NCBI GenBank assembly: GCA_017871115.1
Contig: JAFCIZ010000001.1
Span: forward strand, 3,577,501 to 3,641,500
Direction: 5' to 3'
From: Cunninghamella blakesleeana
Lineage: Eukaryota; Mucoromycota; Mucoromycetes; Mucorales; Cunninghamellaceae
Length of the DNA stretch: 64,000 nt
The notes beneath the pieces were generated by a model. The model made no database searches. It worked only from the letters and a program-made list of their open reading frames with translations, and was not told the DNA's origin. Both the position numbers and the translations under genes were made by a program. This document shows positions 11,321-23,183 of this stretch, in pieces; the first letter of the stretch is position 1; each line of letters starts with the position of its first letter.

Positions 11321-12534
11321 TCAGTGCTTCGATTTTAAATTGTTATAAATATTTTTAAGTCTAAGATGATTAACGTATGTTTTAAAGTAACTAGATTCTC
11401 TTCCCATATCAAAACATTTTTTCCAGTTCATTCTTTTTTTTAACATTTTACATTCTTCAATAAACTTATTTGCCCATTCCATGTCTAATGTTTTATTTTT
11501 TGGATCAATAAATCGTAATGGATTTGGTGAAGAGCTTTTACTTGTGCTTGGCATGACGAATAAAGGAATTTCTAAAGGTTCAGATGAGGTAGATAAAGGT
11601 GATTGTTGTGAATATTTTTTTATACATGTTTCTGAATAAGGTAAACCATCTTCAGCATATAACTTCATCCGTTTTTATCATTACTATCTTCCCCTATGGC
11701 TTCAAGTATTCTTTTATATTGATCACAATGGTTTCTACATAAAGTCATTAATACATCGATAGTTTTTTATTCATCGTGTATTTCATTATCAAGGGATGAC
11801 TGGGCAATTTCGTATAGTATGTGAACTGTTGGATTATCCTTGTACTCTAAACCAAAAAGCGAAACTGCTTGTTTGATTAATACATAGCCAAGTGCAACCA
11901 TTGGCGACAAAGGTACTTGAAGGAATTCAGAGATGGTAGCTTCATTAAGAAATAAATGTTCTTTTGCCCAAAAGTCACTTGGTAGTTTTTTAAATATGAT
12001 GCCTTTGGTGTATCAGAAAACATATTGCTAATTTCAATTCTTGTTGTATTTATACAGGTTGTTAAAGCTATTGGTTCCACATGATACTTGTCAATAATAT
12101 GGTTACAATATTTTATAAGACAGCGTATGAAAGCCTTGTCGACTGTATGCTGTAATTCAATGATAACAGGTGGGAGTTCATTTGTAGGTGTTTCCTTGAG
12201 AATGTACAAGATATCAGAAAGAAGACGATCAATCCATTCACAAGATACACTTACATAATGATTTTTAGCATCTTGGCCTATGAAAATTATTTTAGGAAAC
12301 GATTTAATGAGATGTATATTTTTTAAAAAAAAAGAAAGAAAGAAAGAAAAAAGAAAAAAAAAGTTTTTCACCGAATTTACCAATAAGTACTGTTAATATT
12401 ATGTCCATAATTCTTGAATCTCGGAGCATAGCTTTAGACAATAGTCCTGTTCCAGGTCGGTACTCTTCTAGGATTATTAACTGTAGAGGATCTTTTAAAA
12501 AATAAGAGAGTTGGCTGTGTTTATAAATTTTTTT
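11321..12534 (-). pseudogene. Broken gene, left copy; possible PD-(D/E)XK nuclease-like protein
   Basis: Minus-strand mirror of the copy at 12990-14206. Pieces: an exon ending YRPGTGLLSKAML...ILTVLIG, an intron at 12278-12380 (GTAAAT...CATAG), then an exon with VSVSCEWIDRLLSD and VIIELQ. A +/-1 shift follows in the A6 run at 11986-11991, then a frame ending in an in-frame TAA, then a last frame MKLYAEDGLPYSET... that ends after NLKSKH. The pattern 'VIIELQ, then a hydrophobic/basic helix RCLIKYCNHI' resembles nuclease-fold proteins of the PDDEXK_2/Rpn transposase type, but I did not verify this. No 5' ATG was found. At least three lesions make it a pseudogene unless the shifts are sequencing errors. 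Confidence 0.55.
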
Positions 12535-12634
12535 ATGATAAAACCAATAATATTAAAATAAAAATTTGAAAGTGTTTTCACAGTATATTTTTATAGTTTT
12601 TTTTTTTTTTCCTTTGATAATATCAAAATAAAAA
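11379..12634 (-). repeat. Left arm of perfect 1,256-bp inverted repeat
   Basis: Pairs with 12890-14145: position p matches 25524-p throughout. Two encoded frames are identical between the arms, and a 14-nt homopolymer and the intron match in length. Homology stops sharply at both ends. The left arm keeps what looks like the native 3' end of the encoded gene; the right arm is cut inside it. Confidence 0.95.
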
Positions 12635-12889
12635 ATCGATACCATTGTCGTAAGTTAATTTCATCTTGCTGCTGATTGTCAGATTTTTAATATGTAAAGC
12701 TAATTTTCCAACCTGAAAAAAAATGGCCACAACAACATTTTCAATTTTTTATTTTGATATTATCGAAGGAAAAAAAAATCTATAAAAATATACTATAAAA
12801 ATATACTGTGAAAACATTTTCAAATTTTTATTTTGATATTATCGAGGGAAAAAAAAACTATAAAAATATACTGTGAAAACATTTTTAAA
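12635..12889. repeat. 255-bp spacer of the inverted repeat, with tandem units
   Basis: Loop between the arms. From 12735 it contains tandem units of about 65-79 bp (starts 12735, 12814, 12879, partial at 12949) built on a TTTTATTTTGATATTATC core, an A-run and TATAAAAATATACTGTGAAA. The right arm begins inside the array (12890), so the array crosses the boundary. The first unit has an internal duplication of about 14 bp. Confidence 0.85.
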
Positions 12890-14145
12890 TTTTTATTTTG
12901 ATATTATCAAAGGAAAAAAAAAAAAAACTATAAAAATATACTGTGAAAACACTTTCAAATTTTTATTTTAATATTATTGGTTTTATCATAAAAAAATTTA
13001 TAAACACAGCCAACTCTCTTATTTTTTAAAAGATCCTCTACAGTTAATAATCCTAGAAGAGTACCGACCTGGAACAGGACTATTGTCTAAAGCTATGCTC
13101 CGAGATTCAAGAATTATGGACATAATATTAACAGTACTTATTGGTAAATTCGGTGAAAAACTTTTTTTTTCTTTTTTCTTTCTTTCTTTCTTTTTTTTTA
13201 AAAAATATACATCTCATTAAATCGTTTCCTAAAATAATTTTCATAGGCCAAGATGCTAAAAATCATTATGTAAGTGTATCTTGTGAATGGATTGATCGTC
13301 TTCTTTCTGATATCTTGTACATTCTCAAGGAAACACCTACAAATGAACTCCCACCTGTTATCATTGAATTACAGCATACAGTCGACAAGGCTTTCATACG
13401 CTGTCTTATAAAATATTGTAACCATATTATTGACAAGTATCATGTGGAACCAATAGCTTTAACAACCTGTATAAATACAACAAGAATTGAAATTAGCAAT
13501 ATGTTTTCTGATACACCAAAGGCATCATATTTAAAAAACTACCAAGTGACTTTTGGGCAAAAGAACATTTATTTCTTAATGAAGCTACCATCTCTGAATT
13601 CCTTCAAGTACCTTTGTCGCCAATGGTTGCACTTGGCTATGTATTAATCAAACAAGCAGTTTCGCTTTTTGGTTTAGAGTACAAGGATAATCCAACAGTT
13701 CACATACTATACGAAATTGCCCAGTCATCCCTTGATAATGAAATACACGATGAATAAAAAACTATCGATGTATTAATGACTTTATGTAGAAACCATTGTG
13801 ATCAATATAAAAGAATACTTGAAGCCATAGGGGAAGATAGTAATGATAAAAACGGATGAAGTTATATGCTGAAGATGGTTTACCTTATTCAGAAACATGT
13901 ATAAAAAAATATTCACAACAATCACCTTTATCTACCTCATCTGAACCTTTAGAAATTCCTTTATTCGTCATGCCAAGCACAAGTAAAAGCTCTTCACCAA
14001 ATCCATTACGATTTATTGATCCAAAAAATAAAACATTAGACATGGAATGGGCAAATAAGTTTATTGAAGAATGTAAAATGTTAAAAAAAAGAATGAACTG
14101 GAAAAAATGTTTTGATATGGGAAGAGAATCTAGTTACTTTAAAAC
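12890..14145 (+). repeat. Right arm of perfect 1,256-bp inverted repeat
   Basis: Reverse complement of 11379-12634. It begins inside the tandem array and ends inside the last frame of the broken gene, after which the sequence diverges. Confidence 0.95.
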
Positions 14146-14206
14146 TTACACTAATCGTTATCGAAGAAATGAAACTATATATATGGACTTATATAAGTCT
14201 ATATAA
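12990..14206 (+). pseudogene. Broken gene, right copy; possible PD-(D/E)XK nuclease-like protein
   Basis: Same gene as the left copy in opposite orientation. Exon to 13143, intron 13144-13246, exon from 13247 with VSCEWIDRLLSD and VIIELQ. A one-nucleotide shift in the A6 run at 13533-13538 moves the frame to LPSDFWAKEHLFL...LDNEIHDE, which ends in TAA at 13755-13757. In-frame coding then resumes, shifts again near 13846-13858, and continues as MKLYAEDGLPY from 13856. After 14145 the frame runs into unrelated sequence and stops at 14206, so this copy lacks the native C-terminus. Function unknown; it is probably a transposon-associated or multi-copy gene. Confidence 0.55.
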
Positions 14207-16795
14207 ACTTATATAAACTCTCTTATCTATCTTGCTTTCTTGGTGGCTCCTCTTCCATATAAGTATATATATTATAATTTCAATATATATAAATTTTCAA
14301 TTAAAGGTTTAGTACTAGTAATACATGTTATTGTAATAATATTTATTTACACATTCTAAAAAATATTTCTATTCTAATTTATAAAAGTAATATATGTATA
14401 GATTATATAAATTTAAATATAAACTTAATATTTTTATATAATTGTCATCATTATCATCATCAGCTGTAATATTAGAGTATTAATTTTTAATTATGCTAAT
14501 TGATTTTCCCCAGTAGGTGCTTTTGGTTAATATCTTTTTATACCAGGAAGATCAGTCACAATTATGCATCGGTTGGATAACTTTTTTAGCTTGATTTTTG
14601 TTTAACAAACTTGGTATAAATTGTATAATTACATATATTAATACTAAAGTTTTTCACTAATTTTTTGGCCTTCAATGTATGACCTTCTACAGGAACGATT
14701 GATAAGTGTTTTTTTTTAAATATTAAAAAAAAATTTACTGATGAAGTAAGGGTACCTAGACTAAAATCTTTACAGCTAATCTTTCTTTATATGTTAATTG
14801 GTTATATTCATCTTCTACAGTAATATCTTTATATATACAGTTATAATTATCCAAATTAAAATCACTTGCTTTCAATTGTTTAAATACTGTATCTGATATA
14901 TTAGACCTATAAAAGGAGGTGTATTACATATAAGATTTATGGATATCTCTAATATAATAATCATTAGATGTTGCAAGAATATCTTTGGCTATTATTAGGT
15001 TATTACTACAGCTTCAATACATTCCGGATATTGTTCAAAAAACATTAACTATGCAAACGCTCATTCGTAAAATATGAAATAGTTTATTAAAATTATCGTC
15101 AGTAATATCTTTTATTAGGATTTTAAAGCAATGATATAAAAATTTACTAAAGTATTGTAAAAAATAATAATTAAAAAAACTAACTTTTTATAATTGAGCA
15201 TAGTTATATTATTAAATATAAATGAAATTTTATACCTTCTCACAATCGTTTGCATGAAAAATAAAATAGTCTTTCCACCATATGAAAAACCACACATTAA
15301 GTGTAATTTAATCAATAGAAGATTTAATAGATTTAGTTAAAAGGTTTGGTACAATGATAAAGATATGGTAGATTATTGGCTATTATTATTTTATTTTTTT
15401 TAAAAAAAAAGTAATCACATTATACATCTACAATTTTTATTTAAAGTTGACTCGTTGGCACTTATAAATTAATGGTGTCCTAAAAATTTATATATATATA
15501 AGCTTGGTAAAGTTCAATAACTGCATTGTAGTATGTTTTAATAATTTCGCTATGGGTTAAATCCCATTAGCATATGATAAAAGAGTAAATATAATGGAAA
15601 TAATGCAACAGTGCCCAATATGTAAAAAAAAATTATTTACTTAGAAAGGTATATTATCCCAAAACATGATGACACAGTAATATAACATCAAAGAGAAGAA
15701 AAAAGTCATTCTAACAATTATATTAGTAGTGCAAATTATATTTCTCATATAATAAATACAAATAATTATTCGACAATAAAAAATACTGTTAATGTTCATA
15801 TTATTCGATATATTCTACAGTAATAATGAAACATATGAGCTTATGAATATGAATATGGATGGTTAACTATCTAAAATAAAACAAATTCAGAAATTATTTA
15901 CAATAAGTTAATTAACATAGTTGTATTACATTTTTTTAAACTACTATACATCTATGAATTATTCATTAATGCTAGCATGGATACCTTCTCAATACTAGTA
16001 ATTTACAATATAATACAATGGGATAATAATGGCAATAAGCAAACACAAACATATGAATTAGAGCCTGATGAAGATTTAAATGATTTAATATTGGAAAATT
16101 TAAAAATAACAATGATAAATTATTATTAGATGATCAGATATTTTATTTTAAACATTAAATATGCATAAATGTAATAAATATTTTACAACTAAGCTTACAG
16201 TAGAATATAGTGTTACATAAAATTACTATTATAATATCACTATATTTATGTAGAATAAGTTTGCATAGGTAAATATAGCAATAAATTTGTGTGCATAAAT
16301 ATATATGACTATATAGATTTTATTTTCTATATAGGTAAAATAGAAAATTTAATTTTTCCAATGATCTTAGACTTAAAGTATAGCAATTTAAAATTGAAGC
16401 CTTGCTTTTTTTTTTAAAAAAAATATATATAAAACTTTTTTTAAAATCGTCATTATTATTATTAAATAGTTATCGAACTAGAATTATCGCATAATCGAAA
16501 ATAAAGATAAATAATACTTTTTAGTTTTATGCAAGTAAAAAAAATAATACACAAATTGAAATATTAAAATACGCAAAAATCGAAAGAAAATTTTATTGGA
16601 TGGGCAGAGTAAAAAAATTAGATACGCAAAAGCGAACCCAAATCCTATAAAAAAGTCATAGGTACAATACATAAAAGGAATAATAAAAATAAAACAAAAT
16701 ATGATATATATAAAACACTAAAGGGAGAGTGGGAAAGATATCGTCAAAAATAAATAAAATAGATAAACAAATAAATAATAATAATAATAAACAGA
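14207..16795. other. Gene-poor AT-rich stretch with decayed sequence
   Basis: No intact gene is supported. Besides the remnant above, a plus-strand fragment near 15600-15645 reads EIMQQCPICKKKLF and then stops. Fragments near 16060-16120 (LEPDEDLNDLILENLK) also stop. Poly-T/poly-A junctions occur at about 15395 and 16410. It looks like a graveyard of old insertions between two conserved gene blocks. Confidence 0.55.
14490..15330 (-). pseudogene. Decayed coding remnant, unknown
   Basis: On the minus strand, short stretches read like protein but are broken by stops and shifts. These are a GFSYGGKTILFF segment (15220-15300), QYPECIEAV (about 15010-15040), ASDFNLDNYNCIYKDITVEDEYNQLTYKERL in pieces (about 14770-14870) and VPVEGHTLKAKKL (about 14660-14705). 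No family was recognised. GGKT could be a nucleotide-binding loop, but nothing around it confirms that. It may be a transposon remnant. Confidence 0.3.
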
Positions 16796-18344
16796 TCATT
16801 GTTGATGATTGTAATACCTTGGAGCGACGGGAGCTGAATATCGATTACTATTATTTGACGATACATGAGGAGTATTAGAATGTTGTAGTAGTTGTTGATA
16901 ATGATGAATATTACTATTCCTATTCATAGTATTACTGTTGCTATTACTATTGTTTTTAATTTGAAGATGATCAATAGAAGATAGACGACGAGTTGCGTGA
17001 GGACGATGTGAAGGACGATGAATATCAGTACTATTCGTACTATCATCAATATCATTATTATTATTATTGTTATTATAACATTCTTGATCAGCCCACATTG
17101 TTTGGATCGAACGATATTGATTCGTAGTGATAGTATGATGATGATGCTCTGTTTGTTGTTGTACAAGGTAAGTTGGAAGGGTTGCCGTAGCATCATTTGA
17201 ATGTTTGAGAGTAGAAGAGAGCATTTGACTTAAATAATCCAATTGTTTTTGATTTAAATTGTGAGACGAATTAGTTGGTGAAGGATGAGGTGAATCAAAA
17301 GGTGAAGATGTAACAGAGGAGGAAGACGCAGCATAAACCTGGCCGCTTTGTCTTTTAATTTGTTTCTGAGAGCGTTTCACTTCTTTTTCCAACATATCTT
17401 GTAATCGTTGTTCAATTTCTCTTTCTGATTTTACTTTTTGTTGCTGCTCTTTTGTTTCCCTATTATGCTGTTGATGCTCGTGATGTTGAATACTTGGCAC
17501 TTCACTAGGTGTTAAAAACAATGTCCCTTGACTTGTTTCCTTTTTCCAATTTGTATCATCTGATTTATCCAAAATAGTCATTAGAGATATCAATAATAAT
17601 AATTCCATAGCTTGTTGATCTTTAATTTGACAACGTAGAAAATTATATCCAAGAATTGAGATCAATCCAAAATATTCATTTTTTACACCTTTAGGTAAAT
17701 ATTGAGCTATACAAATATCATTTCCACGGCCACGAATGGCTCTACATTCAAGAGATGCTTTCATTGCACCTTCGCGTACCCTAATATAAATAAATATAAT
17801 ATATATATATAAGCCTATATAAAAAAATATAATATTCATATAAAATAGATGATTGTTTTATTTTACCACTTGAACTTTTGATCTTCCCATTCAAAAGACC
17901 ATTCAAATCCAAAAATAGAAGTATCTTTAAGTGGAATGGATTGTTTATATCCTTGTAGAGTAATAGGTTTTAATTTTGTACTTGCACTTTTTACTTGTGT
18001 TTCGGCCCAAGCATTAAAGGACTCTATATTAAAGTAATATATAAATATATAATAGAAGAAAAAGAAAAAGAAAAGGAATATATGAATAAATAAATTTAAA
18101 AGAAAATGTTATATGATCATGAATTAGATTGTTATTATTATCATTATCATTATCATTATTTCTATTCTATTCAAATTTACGTACTAGGATCTACCAAAGA
18201 GACTGCATAAAAATTTGCTAAGCGATGTCGAATCTTTATAAATTGTAACTGGCTAGTTTTTTTATTTGTAATATCAATAATAGCACGATTGCGAGGGTGG
18301 CGTGATAAGGTATAATGAGTTATTGAATCTTCAACCGAAAGCAT
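16796..18344 (-). CDS. Tubby-like N-terminal domain protein with Q/N/H-rich tail
   Basis: Three exons, 18185-18344, 17867-18023 and 16796-17780, join in frame to 433 aa. The first about 200 residues are folded: RHPRNRAIIDIT, then FGFEWSFEWEDQKFKWVREG and SLECRAIRGRG. This resembles the tubby-C-terminal-like (LOR/DUF6593-type) domains common in fungi; that is an inference. From about 205 on the protein is disordered and rich in Gln, Asn, His and Ser. It includes a short coiled-coil-like segment rich in Glu/Arg/Lys (EREIEQRLQDMLEKEVKR) and ends NHQQ. No signal peptide or membrane segment. It probably has a signalling or scaffold role, but this is not established. Confidence 0.75.
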
Positions 18345-18560
18345 TATTAAAATATATAAAATAAAATATCAAAAATAAAAATAAAAAGAGGAAGGAAGAG
18401 AGAAAGAAAGAAAAAGACAAGATGAAAAGGTAGAAAAGTTAAAAATATTTTTTTTAAAGTAGGACAATGGTGTTTTATTTTTTTTTGGTTTAGGCCATTT
18501 TTTGTCCTCCTTGAATGAAAGGCATAAATATATAAATAAAATAGTTTCATCTATCTATTT

Positions 18561-18593
<33 letters not shown>

Positions 18594-18717
18594 GCTGTTA
18601 TTATTATTTATTTAACTTTTTTATTTTCATTAGTATTACTATGATTATTTTTTTTCTTTTAAAAAAACAAAGATATAAATAATAGATGATAAATATATAT
18701 ATATATATATATATAAA
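18345..18717. other. Intergenic, promoter of the upstream minus gene
   Basis: AT-rich with A/G-rich and ATT-repeat tracts. It lies 5' of the tubby-like gene and 3' of CWH43, both on the minus strand. No gene is seen. Confidence 0.6.
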
Positions 18718-21700
18718 TTAATGAATAAAGTAACGGGGTTCATCAAATACATGATATCTATGTCCACGTACACCTTGGCCACGGAACATTTGAGGATATC
18801 TTAACTCAGGGATGATAGATGATTCAGGCACTCGTTCATATGATGCCTTCCAGAAGTCACGAGGATTATCTACTACTTGGAATTTACCTGTTTGAATTTC
18901 TGTATCTGTAATTTTACCATGACTTACACGAGCATAACCAACACGACGTAAACCACGATAACCAATATATTGGCACCATCTATCCCAATCAGAAGGATCA
19001 ATATCATTCATATCACCGCCATCGAATAGTAAATAATAGAGAGGATGTTTAGGGAGCGTAACGACATAACCAAGGAAAACAAATGGATTAGGACTAGTCT
19101 TCATGATTCTTGCTAATTCAGTAGTTTGTAGCTCACGATCAACTGGGTCTTCTTCTTGTCCATTATGACTAACAATAAAATCTACATGTTGACCATAAAC
19201 ATCTAATGTGGCATGGATGGCACAAGCTAATTCTCCAACGGGTGAAGGTAAAAGATGATGACTTGACTTGACAATAGGGAATTTAGAAAGCATTAGACAT
19301 CCCCAGGTATGTTTCATAGTAGATGGTCCCTATAATATACAGTAAAATAAATAAATTAAAAACAATAATATGACGATGATTAGAATCAAATAATAATATT
19401 ATTATTAATAACTAGGAACACTCATTGGAACATGAGCATCCTTATTTTCCATTTCATATAAATAAATAAATAAATAAAGACATTAACTTACATAATCAAC
19501 ATAATAACCAAGATCTTCAGCAATAAATTGAGCCCAATCACGATTACCCATAATAATTCTTTGGGTGTCGGATTCAAGTAAACCTATTTTTTTAAAAGAA
19601 AAAAAAAAAAAGAAAAATATTTGAATTTATACAAGATATAAACATATACATAAGCATATACTAAACATCGTCATTGAATATATTTATAATTACCAACAAC
19701 GTCCAATTCCAAATCACGAATAGCATCACGCATACGTACTTCACTAGCCCACATATCATCATCTAAAGCAAAATGAATAGTCCAAATACCGGCAGTGAAA
19801 GATTTAGCAGAGGTAGTAAAAGGAGCGGGTGTTACAGCAGAGATAGATCGATTAAAAGCAACAAAGACTGAGGATAATAAAACACCAATGACGGAAAGAC
19901 GAGTTAAAAAGCGAGCATGATTAGAGATATGTAATTGAGACATTTTCTTAACATATTGATCTTGAACAATTTGTTGGCGAGCATTATGAACACCACATCC
20001 AATCAATAGCATCATACCACCAAGAACCCAATTTGTGCGTTCACGAGCATAAACGCCACCAGGTACAAAAGCATAAGCAACGACCCAAACATGAGCTAAA
20101 CAAAGAATGTTATAAATCATAAAAGTGGTGAATAATGTTCTGAATGGAGGATGAACTGTAATGGATTTGGCAAGCACGGGCATAAGGGAGGTTAAGACCA
20201 TACCAAGTAAAAGGCCTCCATAAAAGGCGGTCCATCCTGAAAAGACATAAAAAATAGTACATCCAATACATCCAAGAGCGAACCATGCATAGCTTGTGAC
20301 TAAGCGTTTGTTATAAGATAATAATAAACCGGTGGATAATGCTAAAATAGTAGCAACTCCCCATGGAACTGGCTCAGGACCATGATTGGGATAACCATCC
20401 GTAGACCATCGCATAATAGCAGAAGAATCAGTATACATGGAATGAAGAGCAAATAAAACTGAACCAAAACCAGCAGAAGCCATGAACCAACATGAATTTT
20501 TACCATCGCAAGGAGAAGAAGGTGATGGTATTTTTGGTGAAGATGATGAACCAATTTGGCTATTATTGTTACTATCTTCGGAAGCTAAAGTGATGGATGA
20601 ATTAAAATCACGAACAACCAATTCCAATGAAGCAATCACACCTAAGACAATACCAATTTCATTGATACCACCATTAGCTCTATGCATAATTGGCCAAATA
20701 GGATTTTCCGTCCACCAGGCAAATTTAACAACATTATGCACTAATAAACCAACACCCCAAATTAAAATAGATCGTTCTAATGAACCAGAATGGTGACGCG
20801 TTTCAATCCATGTGGCACACCATGTTGTTAAACTAATACCTAAACCAGTTGCTGCTAATGATAAACGCCATACAGGATCTTGTTTTAAATAGGATGCAAT
20901 ACCAATTAATGACAAAAGATGAAAAACACCACGGTATCTAGCAAATAGTCTACGAAGAGGGCCAATAGCGAGGATAATAGGTGTAAGAGTAATGAATAAG
21001 AAAGCTTCAAATCCAGAAATACCCATATGCCAAAGAGGGAAGTACCTATTTTAATAACAATGATAATAATAATATACATATGTAAGTTTGTAAATGTAAA
21101 TGTAAATAGAAAGTTAATAATTCAATCACGTATTTAATTTTTAATATTATACTAAATTTTATTATTGTACTGTTATATTTTATTACCAAATAAGAAGAGC
21201 AAGAGATGTTAATAAGGACCAAAAGACGAAGGCTAATAAGGATTGAATTAAGGAAAATAAAATAAAATAAGGATACAATCATTTTTAACATAACCTACTT
21301 TATATATTATATTATATTATATTTTTATTGTCACTCATTACTATTTTTTTTAATACATACCAAGATATGTCTCAGTAATATATCCTTTAGCCAAAGCTAA
21401 AGTTTGAAGAGCAACAGGAGAGATTGTATCATCAGCATGTCTAAAATAGGTAGGGTTAAAATATAGAGATTAATCTATTTTATCCTTTATTAACAACTTG
21501 TATTTATATAGATTTAATTATTTCATTATCATATAAATATATATATATTATCCTATATAAATAGTTTCATACCCAGGAATATTAGCAGATCTATAATTAT
21601 GAAATGTATTAAAAGGTATTAAAATTAGTCACCATTTTTAATTTATCACTTTTGTATTCATATTTATATATTTTTAATAAAGAAAAAAAGCACAAAGCTA

Positions 21701-22975
21701 AATGACTTACCCTTCTTTTGAATATGAGATAGGTGAAGAATTACTATTTCCACTGTAATCAAATATCATAAATTCAAAGGATTGGAAATCTATAGCAGTG
21801 ACAGCATCAAAGGCAACGTCATATAAAATTAAAGACCATTCAAAGAAAGCGTAGGTTGTATAAGCTATAAATATATAAGTATATCAAAAGAAAAAAAAGA
21901 AAAAAACATATGAAAATAATGTTCAACAAATGTTAATAAATATAATCACCATATCATTACTCTTTATATATATATATATATTATTATTATTATTATTATT
22001 ATTATTATCATTATTATTATCATTATTATTATCATTATGCTGACTTACCACCAGGCACTCTATGAATTTTATGTTGAAGGAAGAAATAAATCATGGGAGG
22101 TAAAGAAGCAAAGAAGGCAATAGTAAAGAAACGACGCCATTTTAACCCAGCAACATTGTTCTTAGGAGTTGTATACAAAGTACCAAGTTGCCAAGGTAAA
22201 GTACATACTAAATAAATAACCATAGCGATGTCATGAGACATATGGTCGTCTGTACTTGTAATATAAGTCCAACCGCCACAAGAGATAGTACGAAGTATAC
22301 CAGTGATTAATAAAAACTTGCCAAATCCAGGTGAACTTGATTTACTTGAACGAGTTGTATAAAAGTACCAGAGGATAACTAAAGCAAAACGAGGACCAGA
22401 AGTTAAAGCAATAAAGATTTGATAGATGGCTCTTGCTGGATAACGATCACCAGTAGTAGCACTTACACTTGGAAACCATTCCTATATATATACACGTAAA
22501 AAACAAAAATAAAAATAATATATAAAGAAATAATTAATAAAAGGCTACTTAATAATAATAATAATAATATTAATAATAATAATAATATATTATTGTTATT
22601 ACATCAGGGTACCCATAGTACTCATTTTGAACAATCTTATAATAATGGGTGTAACAACCAACTATTAAAGCAAGTAAAAATCCAGCTAGAAAAAAAAAAG
22701 AGATAATAACAATATAATATCTAGTTATAAAAATATATTATAATATATTTGAAAATAATATATTTCGACTTACAATAGGCAAAAGCTGTATGTGCATAAG
22801 ATATATACTTTGCTGGTATCTAATAACAATAAAAATAGTAAAAATAATAATATATAATTAATAAATATAAAATAAAAAATTATAAAAATATATTCATTGT
22901 TATTATTTTATTATTATGCACCTTTGCAATGGAATTAGTCCTTGACTTTGAAGAGGGGGAAGTGTCAGATTCCAT
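18718..22975 (-). CDS. CWH43: Cwh43, GPI-lipid remodelling (ceramide transfer) protein
   Basis: ER membrane protein that swaps GPI-anchor lipids to ceramide in yeast. Eleven exons: 22922-22975, 22774-22819, 22603-22685, 22049-22481, 21711-21864, 21573-21590, 21361-21440, 21187-21232, 19694-21045, 19492-19583 and 18718-19329. They sum to 989 aa in frame. The N-terminal third is a Frag1/DRAM/Sfk1 (PGAP2-like) multipass region (GGWTYITSTDDHMSHD, KIHRVPGG). A central multipass block follows (WYFPLWHMGISGFEAFLF). The C-terminus is an endonuclease/exonuclease/phosphatase-like domain (GLLESDTQR, GNRDWAQFI, VSHNGQEEDP, YHVFDEPRYF). Length is close to yeast Cwh43. It has an 18-nt exon. It is divergent from GEMIN2 across 208 bp. 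Confidence 0.93.
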
Positions 22976-23183
22976 CTCTCCAACACTGTAAAAGAATTTA
23001 AAGTAAGGAAGAAAAGGAAAAAAAATAAATTAATTGGCGCGCTCTAATTTTATAAAAATCGGGGGACTGAATCTGAGTTTATTTTTACTACAAAATTTTT
23101 CGGCGCGCCGAAAATTATATTTTTTGCTCTTCCCTTTCCTTTCCTTTTTTTTTTTACTGAATTATTATGCAATAAATAAAAAT
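22976..23183. promoter_or_regulatory. Divergent promoter CWH43/GEMIN2 with GC-rich palindrome
   Basis: A 208-bp gap between two start codons. Within AT-rich DNA it carries GGCGCGC at 23036-23042 and a perfect 18-bp palindrome, TTTT-CGGCGCGCCG-AAAA, at 23097-23114. It probably serves both genes; the binding factor is unknown. Confidence 0.6.

Noticed and set aside
21187..21360. Second U12-like intron in CWH43 (GTATCCTT near 21270 and TTCCTTAAT on the minus strand)
   Set aside because: It would be only about 44 nt and would need an extra small exon; the plain GTATGT...TTAG intron joins ETYL-AFVFW directly and keeps the frame.
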